Below are positions 1 to 9,146 of a stretch of 64,000 nt of DNA, piece after piece (within the stretch, counting starts at the first letter, position 1; each line of letters starts with the position of its first letter). Source of the DNA: Vibrio chagasii (GTDB taxonomy: Bacteria; Pseudomonadota; Gammaproteobacteria; Enterobacterales; Vibrionaceae); contig CP090852.1 in NCBI GenBank assembly GCA_041879415.1, positions 1-64,000 on the forward strand, read 5' to 3'. The notes below the pieces were generated by a model, which ran no database searches, had not been told where the DNA came from, and saw only the letters and a list, made by a program, of their open reading frames with translations. Both the position numbers and the translations under genes were made by a program.

Positions 1-431
1 GAGGAGTGCTGATTAGAATGAATACAGGCGGGCTTGCTTGTATTCATTCAGACAGAGATAGCAGTAGAGTGTTACATATATTGGTTTATGTACACGTCGA
101 CTAGAAACATGAATACTGGAACGGTGCTAAGAACTCCGAAGAAGACGATAGGCACCCAGTTTTTCATTTTCTTTTTAGGTTGCTCTGTATTGTTCATAGT
201 TTCGACCTTAAATTCGTTGTTGAGTCTGCGCTTTAGTTAGAACTGAATGGTATCAAATAAATTCAAAGAGCCCTATGTGGATTTAGTGTTTCGTGGCGTG
301 CATCAAACACAGAAAATCGCGTTGATTCATAAACGGTTCATAAAGGCTCAACAATAATGAACCTATTGAAACAAGTACTGCCTTATTTGGCATAGTAATT
401 AAATAGCATTCAGAGAGTTGGAGAATACAGA
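1..431. other. Left-edge spacer with a hairpin; no firm gene
   Basis: A perfect 11-base inverted repeat (arms 16-26 and 39-49, loop 27-38) lies at the very start. No T-run follows it on either strand, so it is not an obvious terminator. An ATG at 109 opens a 43-codon reading frame to 240 with one hydrophobic stretch, but it has no Shine-Dalgarno sequence and I do not recognise it; I do not call it a gene. The last 15 bases hold the GGAG ribosome site of the YccF gene. Confidence 0.4.
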
Positions 432-866
432 ATGAAAACAATAGGTAACATCATTTGGTTTCTGTTCGGTGGCGTATTTATGGGATTGGCGTGGTGGTTC
501 TTTGGGCTGCTTGCATTCCTTACCATCGTTGGTATTCCGTGGGGCAGAGCGTGTTTTGTTATGGGGAACTTCTCGTTCTTTCCATTTGGTCAAGAAGCCA
601 TTTCTCGTGATGAACTGACTAATGAAATGGATATCGGGACAAGCCCATTAGGCATGATAGGTAACATCATATGGTTCTTGTTTGCAGGTATTTGGCTTGC
701 AATTGGTCATATCATGTCAGCGGTGGCGTGTTTCATTACCATCATCGGTATTCCATTTGCGATTCAGCACCTTAAGCTAGCCGTTATCTCACTGGCACCA
801 ATCGGTAAAACAGTGGTAGATAAACGTGAAGCAGAAGCGGCACGAGTAAGAAATTACAAAGGTTAA
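432..866 (+). CDS. yccF: YccF domain-containing inner membrane protein
   Basis: A 144-residue integral membrane protein made of two related halves. Each half begins with the string GNIIWFLF and ends with an IxGIPx motif (around residues 4-38 and 76-112), which is the duplicated YccF domain. The family is widespread in bacteria and its molecular function is not established. A GGAG ribosome site lies about 10 bases upstream of the ATG, and a strong hairpin terminator follows the stop codon, so the gene is probably transcribed alone. The C-terminal tail is charged and likely cytoplasmic. Family assignment is firm. Confidence 0.88.
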   Translation: MKTIGNIIWFLFGGVFMGLAWWFFGLLAFLTIVGIPWGRACFVMGNFSFFPFGQEAISRDELTNEMDIGTSPLGMIGNIIWFLFAGIWLAIGHIMSAVACFITIIGIPFAIQHLKLAVISLAPIGKTVVDKREAEAARVRNYKG

Positions 867-895
867 GAATTTAGTTTAACCTTTATCTGAAACCA

Positions 896-923
896 AAAAG
901 CACATCATTTGATGTGCTTTTTT
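896..923. terminator. Bidirectional intrinsic terminator
   Basis: Arms AAAAAGCACATCA and TGATGTGCTTTTTTT pair almost without a loop. There is a T-run on the plus strand and a shorter one on the minus strand, so it can end both yccF and the convergent gene at 974-1897. Confidence 0.8.
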
Positions 924-973
924 TGGTTCTTGGTTTTCGGTTCTTGGTTTGTATTCTCAAGCTTATCTAGTCG

Positions 974-1897
974 CTATACGTTGTTGAATAAGACTTCGAT
1001 TCGAAGCGTGATATTGGCCTCTTTTGTATGCTTTTCGTATGGCTCGCGTTCCCATTGGTAGCGTGGGATGATTTCGTAAAATAGCCACTCTTTCCATACA
1101 TTCTCTCGATAGGTGACCGACACTTGTGAGTATTCGTAGTGGTTATATGGCTCGCTAGTCGCGGTTATCGTGGCGCTGTATTGCAGAGCTTGGTCTTGAG
1201 AAAGGTAATGGTACAAGGTGATTCCCGTACCATACTCCCAGCCTTTGAGGTCATCGTTATAGCCAGCAAAGTTAGACCAACGCGCTAAGAAATCGTCACT
1301 TAATGAAAGGTCAAAGTCGATATCAGTGATCTCTCCCGTCTCTCTTTTCTCTTGATACACACGTTGAGTCAGCCGGAATACTGCATCTGTGGTGAGTGGG
1401 TAGGTAAAACGATAGCGAGCCTCTATTCTTGGGCGCAATGTCGCTTTGATATTGAAACTACTGTAACCCTTAGCATAGGCGTCATAACGAAGTCCAAGTG
1501 CATTCTCTAACTCTTCAGAGTCTTGTGGGAAGAAGTCTAAAAACTCTTCATCACCAACCGACTCGTAGATTAGCTTGAGCCTTTTGCTGACAAAGGGTAA
1601 ATGTAAGCGGGCGTTTAGTTTGGTGGAATAATCAACGTCACCACCTTCAGAATAGATGAAATCGTTATACCAACGTACAGAGGTTCCGGCTCTGGCGTCT
1701 TCGGTAATACGATCATCAACGAAGAAGTTATCGAACCATAGGGCTGGTTGGCAAAATTTGCTATTTAGGTAGTGATAGGCTTTTTCGACACGCGTATCTT
1801 CTAACGGCTGACTGTGACAATCATCCGTTTCCTCTGCAAGAGCAGAGTGGGTGGCGAGTGATGCCAATAATGAAGTGCTAACTATCCAACGACTCAA
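974..1897 (-). CDS. Putative outer membrane or periplasmic protein, unknown function
   Basis: A 307-residue protein with a probable signal peptide (residues 1-21, ending AHSALA-type before EETDD). The rest is rich in aromatic residues and in alternating polar/hydrophobic strands (for example YRFTYPL, WLFYEIIPRYQW, ITLRIEVLF). It ends in a short strand, as outer membrane beta-barrels tend to. The start used here is a TTG; a CAGG ribosome-like site lies a few bases upstream. An ATG at 1914 is in another frame and runs into TGA after six codons. I do not recognise a named family. Confidence 0.65.
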   Translation of the reverse strand: MSRWIVSTSLLASLATHSALAEETDDCHSQPLEDTRVEKAYHYLNSKFCQPALWFDNFFVDDRITEDARAGTSVRWYNDFIYSEGGDVDYSTKLNARLHLPFVSKRLKLIYESVGDEEFLDFFPQDSEELENALGLRYDAYAKGYSSFNIKATLRPRIEARYRFTYPLTTDAVFRLTQRVYQEKRETGEITDIDFDLSLSDDFLARWSNFAGYNDDLKGWEYGTGITLYHYLSQDQALQYSATITATSEPYNHYEYSQVSVTYRENVWKEWLFYEIIPRYQWEREPYEKHTKEANITLRIEVLFNNV

Positions 1898-1990
1898 TGG
1901 AACCTGTTTGTCATTCTATGTATCAATAGTTTGACTATAACTAAGCAGTTACAACAATGCGACTTTTAATGATGTTTAACTGGGGTTGTG

Positions 1991-2017
1991 GCTATTCAAA
2001 ACAGAGGTTTGAATAGC
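1991..2017. repeat. Inverted repeat in spacer
   Basis: Perfect 10-base arms GCTATTCAAA and TTTGAATAGC are separated by 7 bases. It sits 16 bases from the alcohol dehydrogenase terminator and upstream of the 974-1897 gene. It could be an operator or a second hairpin; no T-run follows. Confidence 0.4.
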
Positions 2018-2032
2018 GTATGGCAAGCAAAG

Positions 2033-2060
2033 AAAACGGGCTCTGAAAGTGAGCCCGTTT
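2033..2060 (-). terminator. Intrinsic terminator of the alcohol dehydrogenase gene
   Basis: On the minus strand, arms AAACGGGCTC and GAGCCCGTTTT enclose a 7-base loop and end in TTTT. It lies 32 bases beyond the stop codon. Confidence 0.75.
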
Positions 2061-2092
2061 GTTGGTTAACTTATCAGTGATTTAACGCTGGA

Positions 2093-3241
2093 TTACATTG
2101 CCGCTTCGAAAATCGCAGAGATTTCTTCGTGAGTCGCTTGTTTAGGGTTAGTAAAACCACATGCATCTTTCAGTGCGTTGTCAGACAGTGTAGGAATGTC
2201 TTCTAGTTTCGCACCAAGTTGCGCGATACCTGTTGGGATATTCACGTCATTTGCTAGTTGAACAATCGCTTCGATTGCTGCTTCTGCACCTTGCTCTGGT
2301 GTCATACTTTCAACATTCACGCCCATTGCTTTCGCAACATCACGTAGACGCTCAGGACAAACTTGCGCGTTGTAGCGTTGAACGTGTGGTAGCAAGATAG
2401 CGTTACATACACCGTGTGGAAGGTCGTAGAAGCCACCTAGTTGGTGCGCCATCGCGTGAACATAGCCCAGTGATGCGTTGTTGAACGCCATACCCGCCAT
2501 GAACTGTGCGTAAGCCATTTGCTCACGAGCTTCAATGTCTTCGCCGTGCGCTACTGCTGTTCTTAGGTGTGCTTGCACAAGTTCAATCGCTTTAATCGCT
2601 ACTGCGTCTGTAATTGGTGTCGCTGCGATAGAAACGTAAGCTTCGATTGCGTGTGTTAGCGCATCCATACCCGTTGCAGCAGTTAATGATGCAGGCTTAG
2701 CAAGCATTAGTTCAGGATCGTTTACTGAGATAAGCGGTGTTGTGTGCTTATCAACGATAGCCATCTTAATGTGACGCTCTTCATCAGTGATGATGCAGAA
2801 ACGTGTCATTTCTGATGCTGTGCCCGCAGTTGTGTTGATCGCGATAAGAGGCATCATCGGTTTTTCAGATTGATCGACACCTTCGTAATCTGCAATCTTG
2901 CCGCCGTTAGAAGCTACAAGTGCAATACCTTTTGCACAGTCGTGTGGAGAGCCGCCGCCAAGAGAGATAACAAAGTCACAGTCATTGTTTGTTAGCAGCT
3001 CAAGACCATCGTTTACGTTTGTGATGGTTGGGTTTGGTTGAGTGCCGTCGAATACCACAGCATCTACACCGCGTTCGCCAAGAAGGTCCTGAACCTGCTT
3101 AACCACGCCAATTTGATTTAGGATTTTATCGGTTACGATAAGACCTTTTTTAAAGCCTTGAGACTGAATGCTATCAGCAGCATCCTTTAAACAGCCAGTA
3201 CCCATGAAGTTGATTGTAGGGATGTAAAATGCACTAGACAT
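2093..3241 (-). CDS. Iron-containing alcohol dehydrogenase
   Basis: A 382-residue group III (iron-dependent) alcohol dehydrogenase, close in length and motifs to E. coli YiaY/FucO. The nucleotide-binding [11 protein letters not shown] motif is at 95-105. The metal ligands expected for the family are visible: Asp193 and His197 in [10 protein letters not shown], His262/His266 in VHAMAH, and His276 in LPHGV. The enzyme would interconvert alcohols and aldehydes with NAD(H) in the cytoplasm; the substrate cannot be told from sequence. The start has a CCGGAG ribosome site. It is a single gene with its own terminator and about 240 bases of upstream spacer. Confidence 0.9.
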   Translation of the reverse strand: MSSAFYIPTINFMGTGCLKDAADSIQSQGFKKGLIVTDKILNQIGVVKQVQDLLGERGVDAVVFDGTQPNPTITNVNDGLELLTNNDCDFVISLGGGSPHDCAKGIALVASNGGKIADYEGVDQSEKPMMPLIAINTTAGTASEMTRFCIITDEERHIKMAIVDKHTTPLISVNDPELMLAKPASLTAATGMDALTHAIEAYVSIAATPITDAVAIKAIELVQAHLRTAVAHGEDIEAREQMAYAQFMAGMAFNNASLGYVHAMAHQLGGFYDLPHGVCNAILLPHVQRYNAQVCPERLRDVAKAMGVNVESMTPEQGAEAAIEAIVQLANDVNIPTGIAQLGAKLEDIPTLSDNALKDACGFTNPKQATHEEISAIFEAAM

Positions 3242-3480
3242 TGGAAAACTCCGGTTAATTATGATTTTTAATTGCCTCTATGTTGTCGGCAAATAACTGG
3301 TCGACCATTGATCTGGAACAACTTTGATTCCGAACTACCACTTTCTGGTTATTGGTTGTGATAGGGCTCATATAGCAATCGTTTTTATAGTTTTCTGATG
3401 TGTATATTGTCAGTTATGGATGGCGAATGATTGATAGATTTTTGGCCAGTATGCTGCTCTATAACCATGAAAAATAAAGG

Positions 3481-3657
3481 TTATTCAGACAGTGCCGGTT
3501 CACGTTCTTCTTCGGTTCGCTCTTGAACAGAACCAGTATTGCACTCGACCTGAGTTTCTGGTTGCTCAGGCGAATTTGACGCCTCTTGTGGCTCTTCATC
3601 GTAGTATTTGACCAGGAATGGGGTGAGCATGACGGATGACGGTAAGAAGTGCTTCAT
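3481..3657 (-). CDS. Small acidic protein, unknown function
   Basis: A 58-residue protein beginning MKHFLPSSVM. A GGGAGG ribosome site seven bases upstream of this ATG decides the start; a longer frame (to 3732) has no such site. The N-terminus is mildly hydrophobic, and the rest is dominated by Glu, Pro, Gln and Ser, so it is probably disordered. It is divergent from yjjG. I know of no function. Confidence 0.6.
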   Translation of the reverse strand: MKHFLPSSVMLTPFLVKYYDEEPQEASNSPEQPETQVECNTGSVQERTEEEREPALSE

Positions 3658-3871
3658 AGTACCTCCCGGTACAGTTCGTGTATTTCCTTTATGGTATTGG
3701 TTTAATATGTGGCAAAATTTGCGATACATCATGACTTGTTGCTTGTTTTCTATAAATTCTTAGAACTATATTCAGGCTCACAAAAATGGTAGTAGAATGC
3801 ACACTTAACCGTGAGGTTAGGAAAGAACAAAATATAAACACGGCTCGATAGCGCGAATAATAGGACAGATA

Positions 3872-4546
3872 ATGAAGTACGATTGGATATTCTTTGATGC
3901 GGATGAAACCTTGTTCCACTTTGACGCTTTTCAAGGAATGAAGCTAATGTTCTCACGTTTTGGTGTGGATTTTAGCGAGCAGGATTATTCCGTTTATCAA
4001 GAAGTTAACCTACCACTATGGGTAGATTATCAAGATGGCCGAATTACGGCTGATCAACTGAAGCACACACGCTTCGAAAGCTGGGCTGAAAAGTTAGAAA
4101 CAACAACTGCAGAATTAAACAGCGCATTTCTAACAGCAATGGCGGACATCTGTTCTTTGTTACCAGGTGCAAAAGAGCTAATGGAATCGTTACAAGGCAA
4201 AGTGAACATGGGCATTATTACCAATGGTTTCACTGAGCTGCAATCGATCCGTTTAGAGCGCACTGGCATGACAGATTACTTCGAACATGTGATCATTTCT
4301 GAAGAAGTCGGCGTTGCTAAGCCAGATGCTGAGATCTTTGAACATGCACACAAGCTTGTCGGCTTACCAGCGAAGCAGCGCATTTTGATGGTGGGTGATA
4401 ACCCACACTCTGATATTTTAGGTGGCTTAGACTTTGGTATCGAGACCTGTTGGTTAAACAGCCAAGAGAAGGCGACGCCAGAAGGTATTAACCCTCATTA
4501 CCAAGTGAAGTCTTTGGCTGAGCTGCAAGCACTTCTGCTAGCGTAA
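3872..4546 (+). CDS. yjjG: Pyrimidine 5'-nucleotidase YjjG
   Basis: A 224-residue HAD-superfamily phosphatase. The catalytic motif DADET is at residues 9-13, motif II is the TNG of GIITNGF, the conserved Lys is in GVAKPD, and the acidic motif is GDNPHSD. The cap domain lies between motifs I and II. The E. coli homologue hydrolyses dUMP, UMP and dTMP and removes non-canonical pyrimidine nucleotides ('house cleaning'). The length matches the family. It stands alone, followed by an imperfect hairpin at 4584-4611. Confidence 0.92.
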   Translation: MKYDWIFFDADETLFHFDAFQGMKLMFSRFGVDFSEQDYSVYQEVNLPLWVDYQDGRITADQLKHTRFESWAEKLETTTAELNSAFLTAMADICSLLPGAKELMESLQGKVNMGIITNGFTELQSIRLERTGMTDYFEHVIISEEVGVAKPDAEIFEHAHKLVGLPAKQRILMVGDNPHSDILGGLDFGIETCWLNSQEKATPEGINPHYQVKSLAELQALLLA

Positions 4547-4583
4547 CGGCTCATCGCCTTTAGCTTTATTCGTTGATCACTAC

Positions 4584-4611
4584 TAGCCGAGTACAATTCT
4601 GTGCTCGGCTA
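4584..4611 (+). terminator. Probable weak terminator of yjjG
   Basis: Arms TAGCCGAG and CTCGGCTA pair, and the following stretch is CTTAATTTCT rather than a clean T-run. It is 37 bases past the stop of yjjG. Confidence 0.45.
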
Positions 4612-4710
4612 CTTAATTTCTACAGGTTTCACTTTTCGATTGTGGTACTCAGGCGTATTTATGCTTTAAGCTGCCACGATAACCACTCATAACAAATAGA
4701 AGGAATAAGC

Positions 4711-5640
4711 GTGCTGAAATCTCATCGCCATAGCTGCTACGGCATTGCTGCCATTTTACTTTGGAGCTGCTTAATTGCGTTGTCTCGTAGCGTGTCAGAG
4801 CAATTAGGCCCAATTGGCGGCGCAGCCAGCCTCTATACAGTGAGTTCACTGTTTTTGGTTTGCGTGATGGGGTTACCTAAGCTGAAGCGCTTCTCAAAGT
4901 CTTATTTGTTGATTGGTGGCGCGCTGTTTGTTTGCTACGAGATCTTTCTGGCTTTGGCGTTAGGCATGGCAAATAACCGACATCAGGCTTTAGAGATGGC
5001 GGTTATCAACTACCTTTGGCCAGCACTGACAGTATTGTTTGCGGTATTACTCAGCGATAAAAAGATAAATTGGCTGGTTTACCCAAGTATCTTTTTAGCT
5101 TTCTTTGGGGTGGCTTGGAGTATCAGTGGCGACCAAGGCCTCTCTGTTGAACAGATTGCGGCAAATATCGCGACTAACCCTAAAACCTATTCGATGGCGT
5201 TCTTCGGCGCGATTATCTGGGCGGTTTACTGTAACTACACTCAGAAAGTTGCGAAAGGGCAGAATGCGATTGTGCTGTTCTTTATTGCTACAGCTATCAC
5301 CTTGTGGATCAAATACGCACTGAGCAGCGAAACCGGTATGGTGATGACGAGCAGTGCCGCGATTGATTTGGCTTTAGCTGGTGTGTGCATGGGCGCGGGC
5401 TACGCGCTTTGGAATACCGCAATCTTGGGGGGCAACATGGTCTTTCTTGCTACCATGTCTTACTTCACGCCAATTTTTGCAACCTTACTCTCTTCTATGA
5501 TTTTAGGTTTAACGCTGACTATCACATTTTGGCAGGGGGTATGTATGGTGACGATTGGGTCACTGGCTTGCTGGTGGGTCACAAGAGAAAAAAAGCCGAC
5601 GGCTAAGGCGTCGGCTTCTGAAGAGATTCAATCTCAATAG
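4711..5640 (+). CDS. yddG: Aromatic amino acid exporter YddG (DMT superfamily)
   Basis: A 309-residue protein with about ten membrane segments and two EamA-type halves. In E. coli and Salmonella, YddG exports aromatic amino acids and some toxic analogues. The family-typical sequence around YEIFLALALGMANNRHQALEMA is present. It starts at a GTG with an AGAAGGA ribosome site. The last 16 codons encode a soluble KKPTAKASASEEIQSQ tail. This same DNA forms the terminator of the convergent CDF gene, which may explain the tail. Confidence 0.85.
   Translation: MLKSHRHSCYGIAAILLWSCLIALSRSVSEQLGPIGGAASLYTVSSLFLVCVMGLPKLKRFSKSYLLIGGALFVCYEIFLALALGMANNRHQALEMAVINYLWPALTVLFAVLLSDKKINWLVYPSIFLAFFGVAWSISGDQGLSVEQIAANIATNPKTYSMAFFGAIIWAVYCNYTQKVAKGQNAIVLFFIATAITLWIKYALSSETGMVMTSSAAIDLALAGVCMGAGYALWNTAILGGNMVFLATMSYFTPIFATLLSSMILGLTLTITFWQGVCMVTIGSLACWWVTREKKPTAKASASEEIQSQ
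5588..5617 (-). terminator. Terminator of the CDF gene, inside the yddG coding end
   Basis: On the minus strand, AAGCCGACG, a 7-base loop and CGTCGGCTT are followed by a run of seven T residues in total. The element lies within the last codons of yddG and 59 bases beyond the stop of the minus-strand transporter gene. Confidence 0.75.
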
Positions 5641-5675
5641 CAATTGTGTTTATCTACCGATTGCTGGGGTGAGAA

Positions 5676-6572
5676 TTAGCTTGCGATATTGAGGTTCAGT
5701 TGAAGCTCATATGGCATCTTAGATAAGCGTCGCTTTAGTTGGCGGCGCGTACGTTCAATATCATCGACCGCAATCGCTTGTTGGTCGTTGGTATGAATAT
5801 CAACGTTGATTCTTAGCTCAGGACCAACCTTAGTCACACCGATTAGCTCCAAATCTTGTTCTGCTTCTTTGTCTACCGCGACAACATTCTTATCTACCGC
5901 GTCACAAATTTCTTTGTTTGCCGACATCATTAGTAGCTCACGCATCGCTTCTCTTAGCATATCGAACGGTACTTTGATGAAGTAGAAAGACATCAGCAAC
6001 ATCATCATTGGGTCGGCATACACAGCGTATTCTGCGAACGGCGAGAATGTCATTGACCAAGCCACGACGAAACCTGCTGTTACCGCGACACTCAATAGCG
6101 TATCCATTTGCCACTGCTTAGACTCAGCCTGAATCAAGCCAGATGAAATGCTCTTACTCTTCTTAGCGATGTACCACCACGCGTAACCACAGCCCAATAC
6201 GTTAAAAATACCAAACAGAGTTGCGATAGAAGCATCAACTTCACGACCACCTGTCATCAAGGCGCCAATCGCTGAATACAGTGAATAACCAACCACAAGT
6301 AAAATGACAGTAGCTTTAATCGTGATGACGATAGGTTCAATGATCGCACGACCGAACGGGAATTCACGGTCAGAAGGGCGATTAATGTATTTTGAGGCAG
6401 CTAGTGACAATAAAGTTAACAGTAAGCTGATAAGAGAGTAGACACCGTCAAATACTATGACCAGAGAGCCAACGAGAAGACCCAACACCAATCCGCCAAT
6501 AGCGAAGCCTGATGCTAAAAGGGCTGAGAACAATAGAACTCGGTTTTCGTTTTGGCTTTTCCTGTCACACAT
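5676..6572 (-). CDS. Cation diffusion facilitator (CDF) family transporter
   Basis: A 298-residue protein with about six membrane segments in the first 200 residues and a C-terminal cytoplasmic domain (about 210-298), the CDF layout of metal/proton antiporters. The segment-2 motif is DGVYS and the segment-5 motif is QWQMD. The canonical DxxxD and HxxxD tetrad of zinc exporters such as YiiP is therefore only half kept (two Asp; Ser and Gln replace the other ligands). The metal specificity is unclear and may not be zinc. It starts at an ATG after an AT-rich spacer. Confidence 0.8.
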   Translation of the reverse strand: MCDRKSQNENRVLLFSALLASGFAIGGLVLGLLVGSLVIVFDGVYSLISLLLTLLSLAASKYINRPSDREFPFGRAIIEPIVITIKATVILLVVGYSLYSAIGALMTGGREVDASIATLFGIFNVLGCGYAWWYIAKKSKSISSGLIQAESKQWQMDTLLSVAVTAGFVVAWSMTFSPFAEYAVYADPMMMLLMSFYFIKVPFDMLREAMRELLMMSANKEICDAVDKNVVAVDKEAEQDLELIGVTKVGPELRINVDIHTNDQQAIAVDDIERTRRQLKRRLSKMPYELQLNLNIAS

Positions 6573-6862
6573 AATATTTTCCAGATGTTTTTGATAATTT
6601 CATTGTTCTAATATTGAGCGAGATTTTCAAACTTTATCTGATGATGTTTATGTTACAGAACATGGTTTTTTATATTATTCATTTTAATTCAGTTACTTAA
6701 ATTACTTTTTAGGTGTCAGTAAAATTGACGATGACTGTTTTCGTGGACTAGTGTGCAACAGAATCAAGATCGCTTATCATTAATAAAACACATCATTGAG
6801 CGGTGTTTTATAGCGCGGTGAAGGGCATTAGCGCTTGGGATAGTGGGAAAGAAAGGATGACG

Positions 6863-7213
6863 ATGAAGTTTGATGATATTAGCGACAGCGATTTGTGGGC
6901 AATCGCTAACCCTATTATGGATAATTTGATGGAGGGCTCAACCAATGTGGATCATGCCCAACATTGTCGCGACTTTACTCAACGAATGAAGGACATAGTG
7001 ACGCCTGAGTATTTAGAAAAGGTGTGTCATCATTATCAACACAGCAACGGCTTTTTTGCAGAGCGCGAACCTGTTGCGGTGTTTAGGCGTTCTGATTCCG
7101 TTGCTTTTATATGGAAGCAAGCGTACACCATTGCCAAAGGCGAATTCGTTGCTGAAATGGTGTTAGTTGAAGAAGACGGACGCTATCTAGTGGATCACGT
7201 GATGGTCTTCTAA
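6863..7213 (+). CDS. Conserved hypothetical protein
   Basis: A 116-residue soluble protein beginning MKFDDISDSD. The start is chosen because AAAGAAAGGA sits at a proper distance upstream; an in-frame ATG at 6857 and a longer upstream frame lack one. It is a small alpha/beta protein with a terminal FVAEMVLVEEDGRYLVDHVMVF strand pattern, which could be an NTF2-like or cystatin-like fold, but I cannot assign it. It ends ten bases from the convergent LysR gene. Confidence 0.65.
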   Translation: MKFDDISDSDLWAIANPIMDNLMEGSTNVDHAQHCRDFTQRMKDIVTPEYLEKVCHHYQHSNGFFAEREPVAVFRRSDSVAFIWKQAYTIAKGEFVAEMVLVEEDGRYLVDHVMVF

Positions 7214-7223
7214 CCACCCTCAA

Positions 7224-8102
7224 TTAGAAATCGAACAAGTAATCACTCAGCTGGTCCGCGAGCCAGTTCATACCTGGGTGTTCTGCCATCCCTGCTGCCG
7301 TAAACATGCAGTAATCTTCTTGCGTTAGGCCGTAGGTGTGTTTGATCACTGCTAATTCTTGCTCACGCAGCAGATGACGTATCAGCGGCTCTGGCATTAC
7401 ACCCCATGCGTCTTCACGCAAAATTGTATCCAGCATAAAGTCAAAGCTAGAGAAACCAATGTAACGACGAGAGAAAGGCTCAAGCTCTGGATTATCTTTT
7501 TCGTTGAGATAAACCATGGTCGCTTGCATCGAATTTCTTAGTACTTCGTCGGAGACGCGGCGCATTGCGCTCAGGTCATGTCCTTTCTTACACACAGACA
7601 TCATCCGAATCTTACCAAGCGGGTTATAGATAATGCGCGGGTCGTCTACACGTTCGTAATCAACGCCGAATGCAAAATCAACTTGTTGAGTTTCTACGAG
7701 GTTTGCTAAGTCGCCACTTGATGCAAGAACGAAGTTGAAAGAAGTAGAAGGGTACTTGTTGTTCAGCGTGTGAGATAAATCTTGCCACATTTCATCGGGC
7801 AGAGAATCATCGCGAGCAATCCATATCTCGGCGTTGAACTCACCGGACACATGGAGGCAGGTCTGTTTAATACGCGCAGCAGTCACTAACATTCCTTCGC
7901 AATCTTTATAGATGGCTTTGCCTGCTTCAGACAGCTCGACGTGGTTGCCACTACGTACGAAAAGTTCTACATCTAACTCTTTCTCCAAGGCTTTGATAGA
8001 CATACTAAGCTTGGTTCGGTTGCATTCTAGCTGGCGAGCAGCTTCAGAGACTGACCCTAAATCAGCAACAGAACAGAAGGCTTGGACTTGAGATAGGTTC
8101 AT
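7224..8102 (-). CDS. LysR-family transcriptional regulator
   Basis: A 292-residue LysR-type regulator. The N-terminal winged helix-turn-helix (about 1-60) contains AFCSVADLGSVSEAARQLECNRTKLSMSIKALEKEL, described here only in outline, and a periplasmic-binding-protein-like effector domain follows (about 90-290). It is divergent from the methyltransferase gene at 8264, a usual arrangement for a LysR regulator and a target, but no target is proven. It contains more Met and Cys residues than most homologues. Confidence 0.85.
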   Translation of the reverse strand: MNLSQVQAFCSVADLGSVSEAARQLECNRTKLSMSIKALEKELDVELFVRSGNHVELSEAGKAIYKDCEGMLVTAARIKQTCLHVSGEFNAEIWIARDDSLPDEMWQDLSHTLNNKYPSTSFNFVLASSGDLANLVETQQVDFAFGVDYERVDDPRIIYNPLGKIRMMSVCKKGHDLSAMRRVSDEVLRNSMQATMVYLNEKDNPELEPFSRRYIGFSSFDFMLDTILREDAWGVMPEPLIRHLLREQELAVIKHTYGLTQEDYCMFTAAGMAEHPGMNWLADQLSDYLFDF

Positions 8103-8263
8103 TTCATTTCCAGATTGAGCGATTGTTGGTGCATATTATATGAATATTGTGCTGACTATCTTAGAAATAGTCCATCTTTGCATGATAACTCTATGACGAA
8201 TTGACTAATTTAGTTTACTCTGGGCAGGTTCCGAACCTACAAGAAGTAAAGATGGAGGCCATG

Positions 8264-8845
8264 ATGGCGAAACAATGGGACGAGTACGCCGCTGATTGGG
8301 ATAAAGATCCCGCGACCGCAGTATTCGCACAGTCCGTATTTGACCAGTTAACACAGCTCGTTGATTTAAACGGAACCCGTGTCCTTGATTTTGGTTGTGG
8401 TACAGGACTACTCAGCCAAAAAATATCTCCTTTAGCAAAAGAGATCATCGCACTCGACATGTCTGAAGGGATGATTGAAGAGCTAGACAAGAAAGAGCTA
8501 TCCAACGTTGAACCGGTTGTTGATATTCTATCGCGCGGGCTTGCAGCTCAGCATCCAGCATTCCGAAATCAGTTCGATGTAGTGGTAGCATCGTCGGTTT
8601 GTGGCTTTATCCCGAACCTACAAGACACAGTAAGCCTGATTTATACGCTACTCGAAAATGATGGCACATTTGTTCATTGGGACTGGTGCTTAGAAAACGA
8701 CAGCGATGATTACGGCGTAAGCCCTGAGCGTTCAGAGAACGTATTGAGTGCTGCTGGGTTTTCTGTTGTTGAAGTCTCGACACCTTTCTCAGTTGATACC
8801 CCACAAGGCAAGCTAAAAGTGCTGATGGGCGTTGGACGTAAGTAG
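8264..8845 (+). CDS. SAM-dependent methyltransferase (class I)
   Basis: A 193-residue class I methyltransferase. The SAM-binding motif I VLDFGCGTGLLS is near residues 48-59, and ALDMSEGM is the acidic motif II. The start MAKQWDEYAADWD is chosen because GGAGG at 8254-8258 lies five bases upstream; an upstream TTG frame would add 21 residues of unlikely sequence. The substrate is unknown; similar proteins include UbiE/Coq5-like and small-molecule methyltransferases. It is divergent from the LysR gene and followed by a hairpin. Confidence 0.82.
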   Translation: MAKQWDEYAADWDKDPATAVFAQSVFDQLTQLVDLNGTRVLDFGCGTGLLSQKISPLAKEIIALDMSEGMIEELDKKELSNVEPVVDILSRGLAAQHPAFRNQFDVVVASSVCGFIPNLQDTVSLIYTLLENDGTFVHWDWCLENDSDDYGVSPERSENVLSAAGFSVVEVSTPFSVDTPQGKLKVLMGVGRK

Positions 8846-8930
8846 TTCATTTGAAGCTTATGGCTAAGTGATTAACAAGAACTAAAATCCAAAGCCCGTT
8901 TTAGCCAACAAATTAAAACATAAATAACCG

Positions 8931-8970
8931 AACCCACATCAACGGTCTTAGTGCCAGTTATGTGGGTTTT
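8931..8970 (+). terminator. Probable terminator after the methyltransferase gene
   Basis: Arms AACCCACAT and ATGTGGGTT are separated by 20 bases and followed by TTCTATTTCT. The loop is long, so this is a moderate call. Confidence 0.5.
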
Positions 8971-9048
8971 CTATTTCTAGTAACCTCGATAACTTATGTT
9001 TTAAACGTGTGATTTCAGGGGATTGGAAAACGCTAATTATAAATATGT

Positions 9049-9067
9049 CATTTCCATTTTGGAAATG
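9049..9067. promoter_or_regulatory. Inverted repeat upstream of yjjI, candidate operator
   Basis: CATTTCC and GGAAATG flank five bases (ATTTT), 80 bases before the yjjI start codon. The position and symmetry suit a dimeric regulator. I do not recognise the site as an FNR, Crp or ArcA box. Confidence 0.4.
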
Positions 9068-9146
9068 TAGTGTTGCATAGATTTCATTAGTGGAAATTAA
9101 ATCGTCAGATATAGAATAAGCCCATAACAATACTAAGGGTTTAATC

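Noticed and set aside
16..49. Hairpin at the left edge considered as an integron attC site
   Set aside because: It lacks the core GTTRRRY-type boxes and any adjacent cassette structure.
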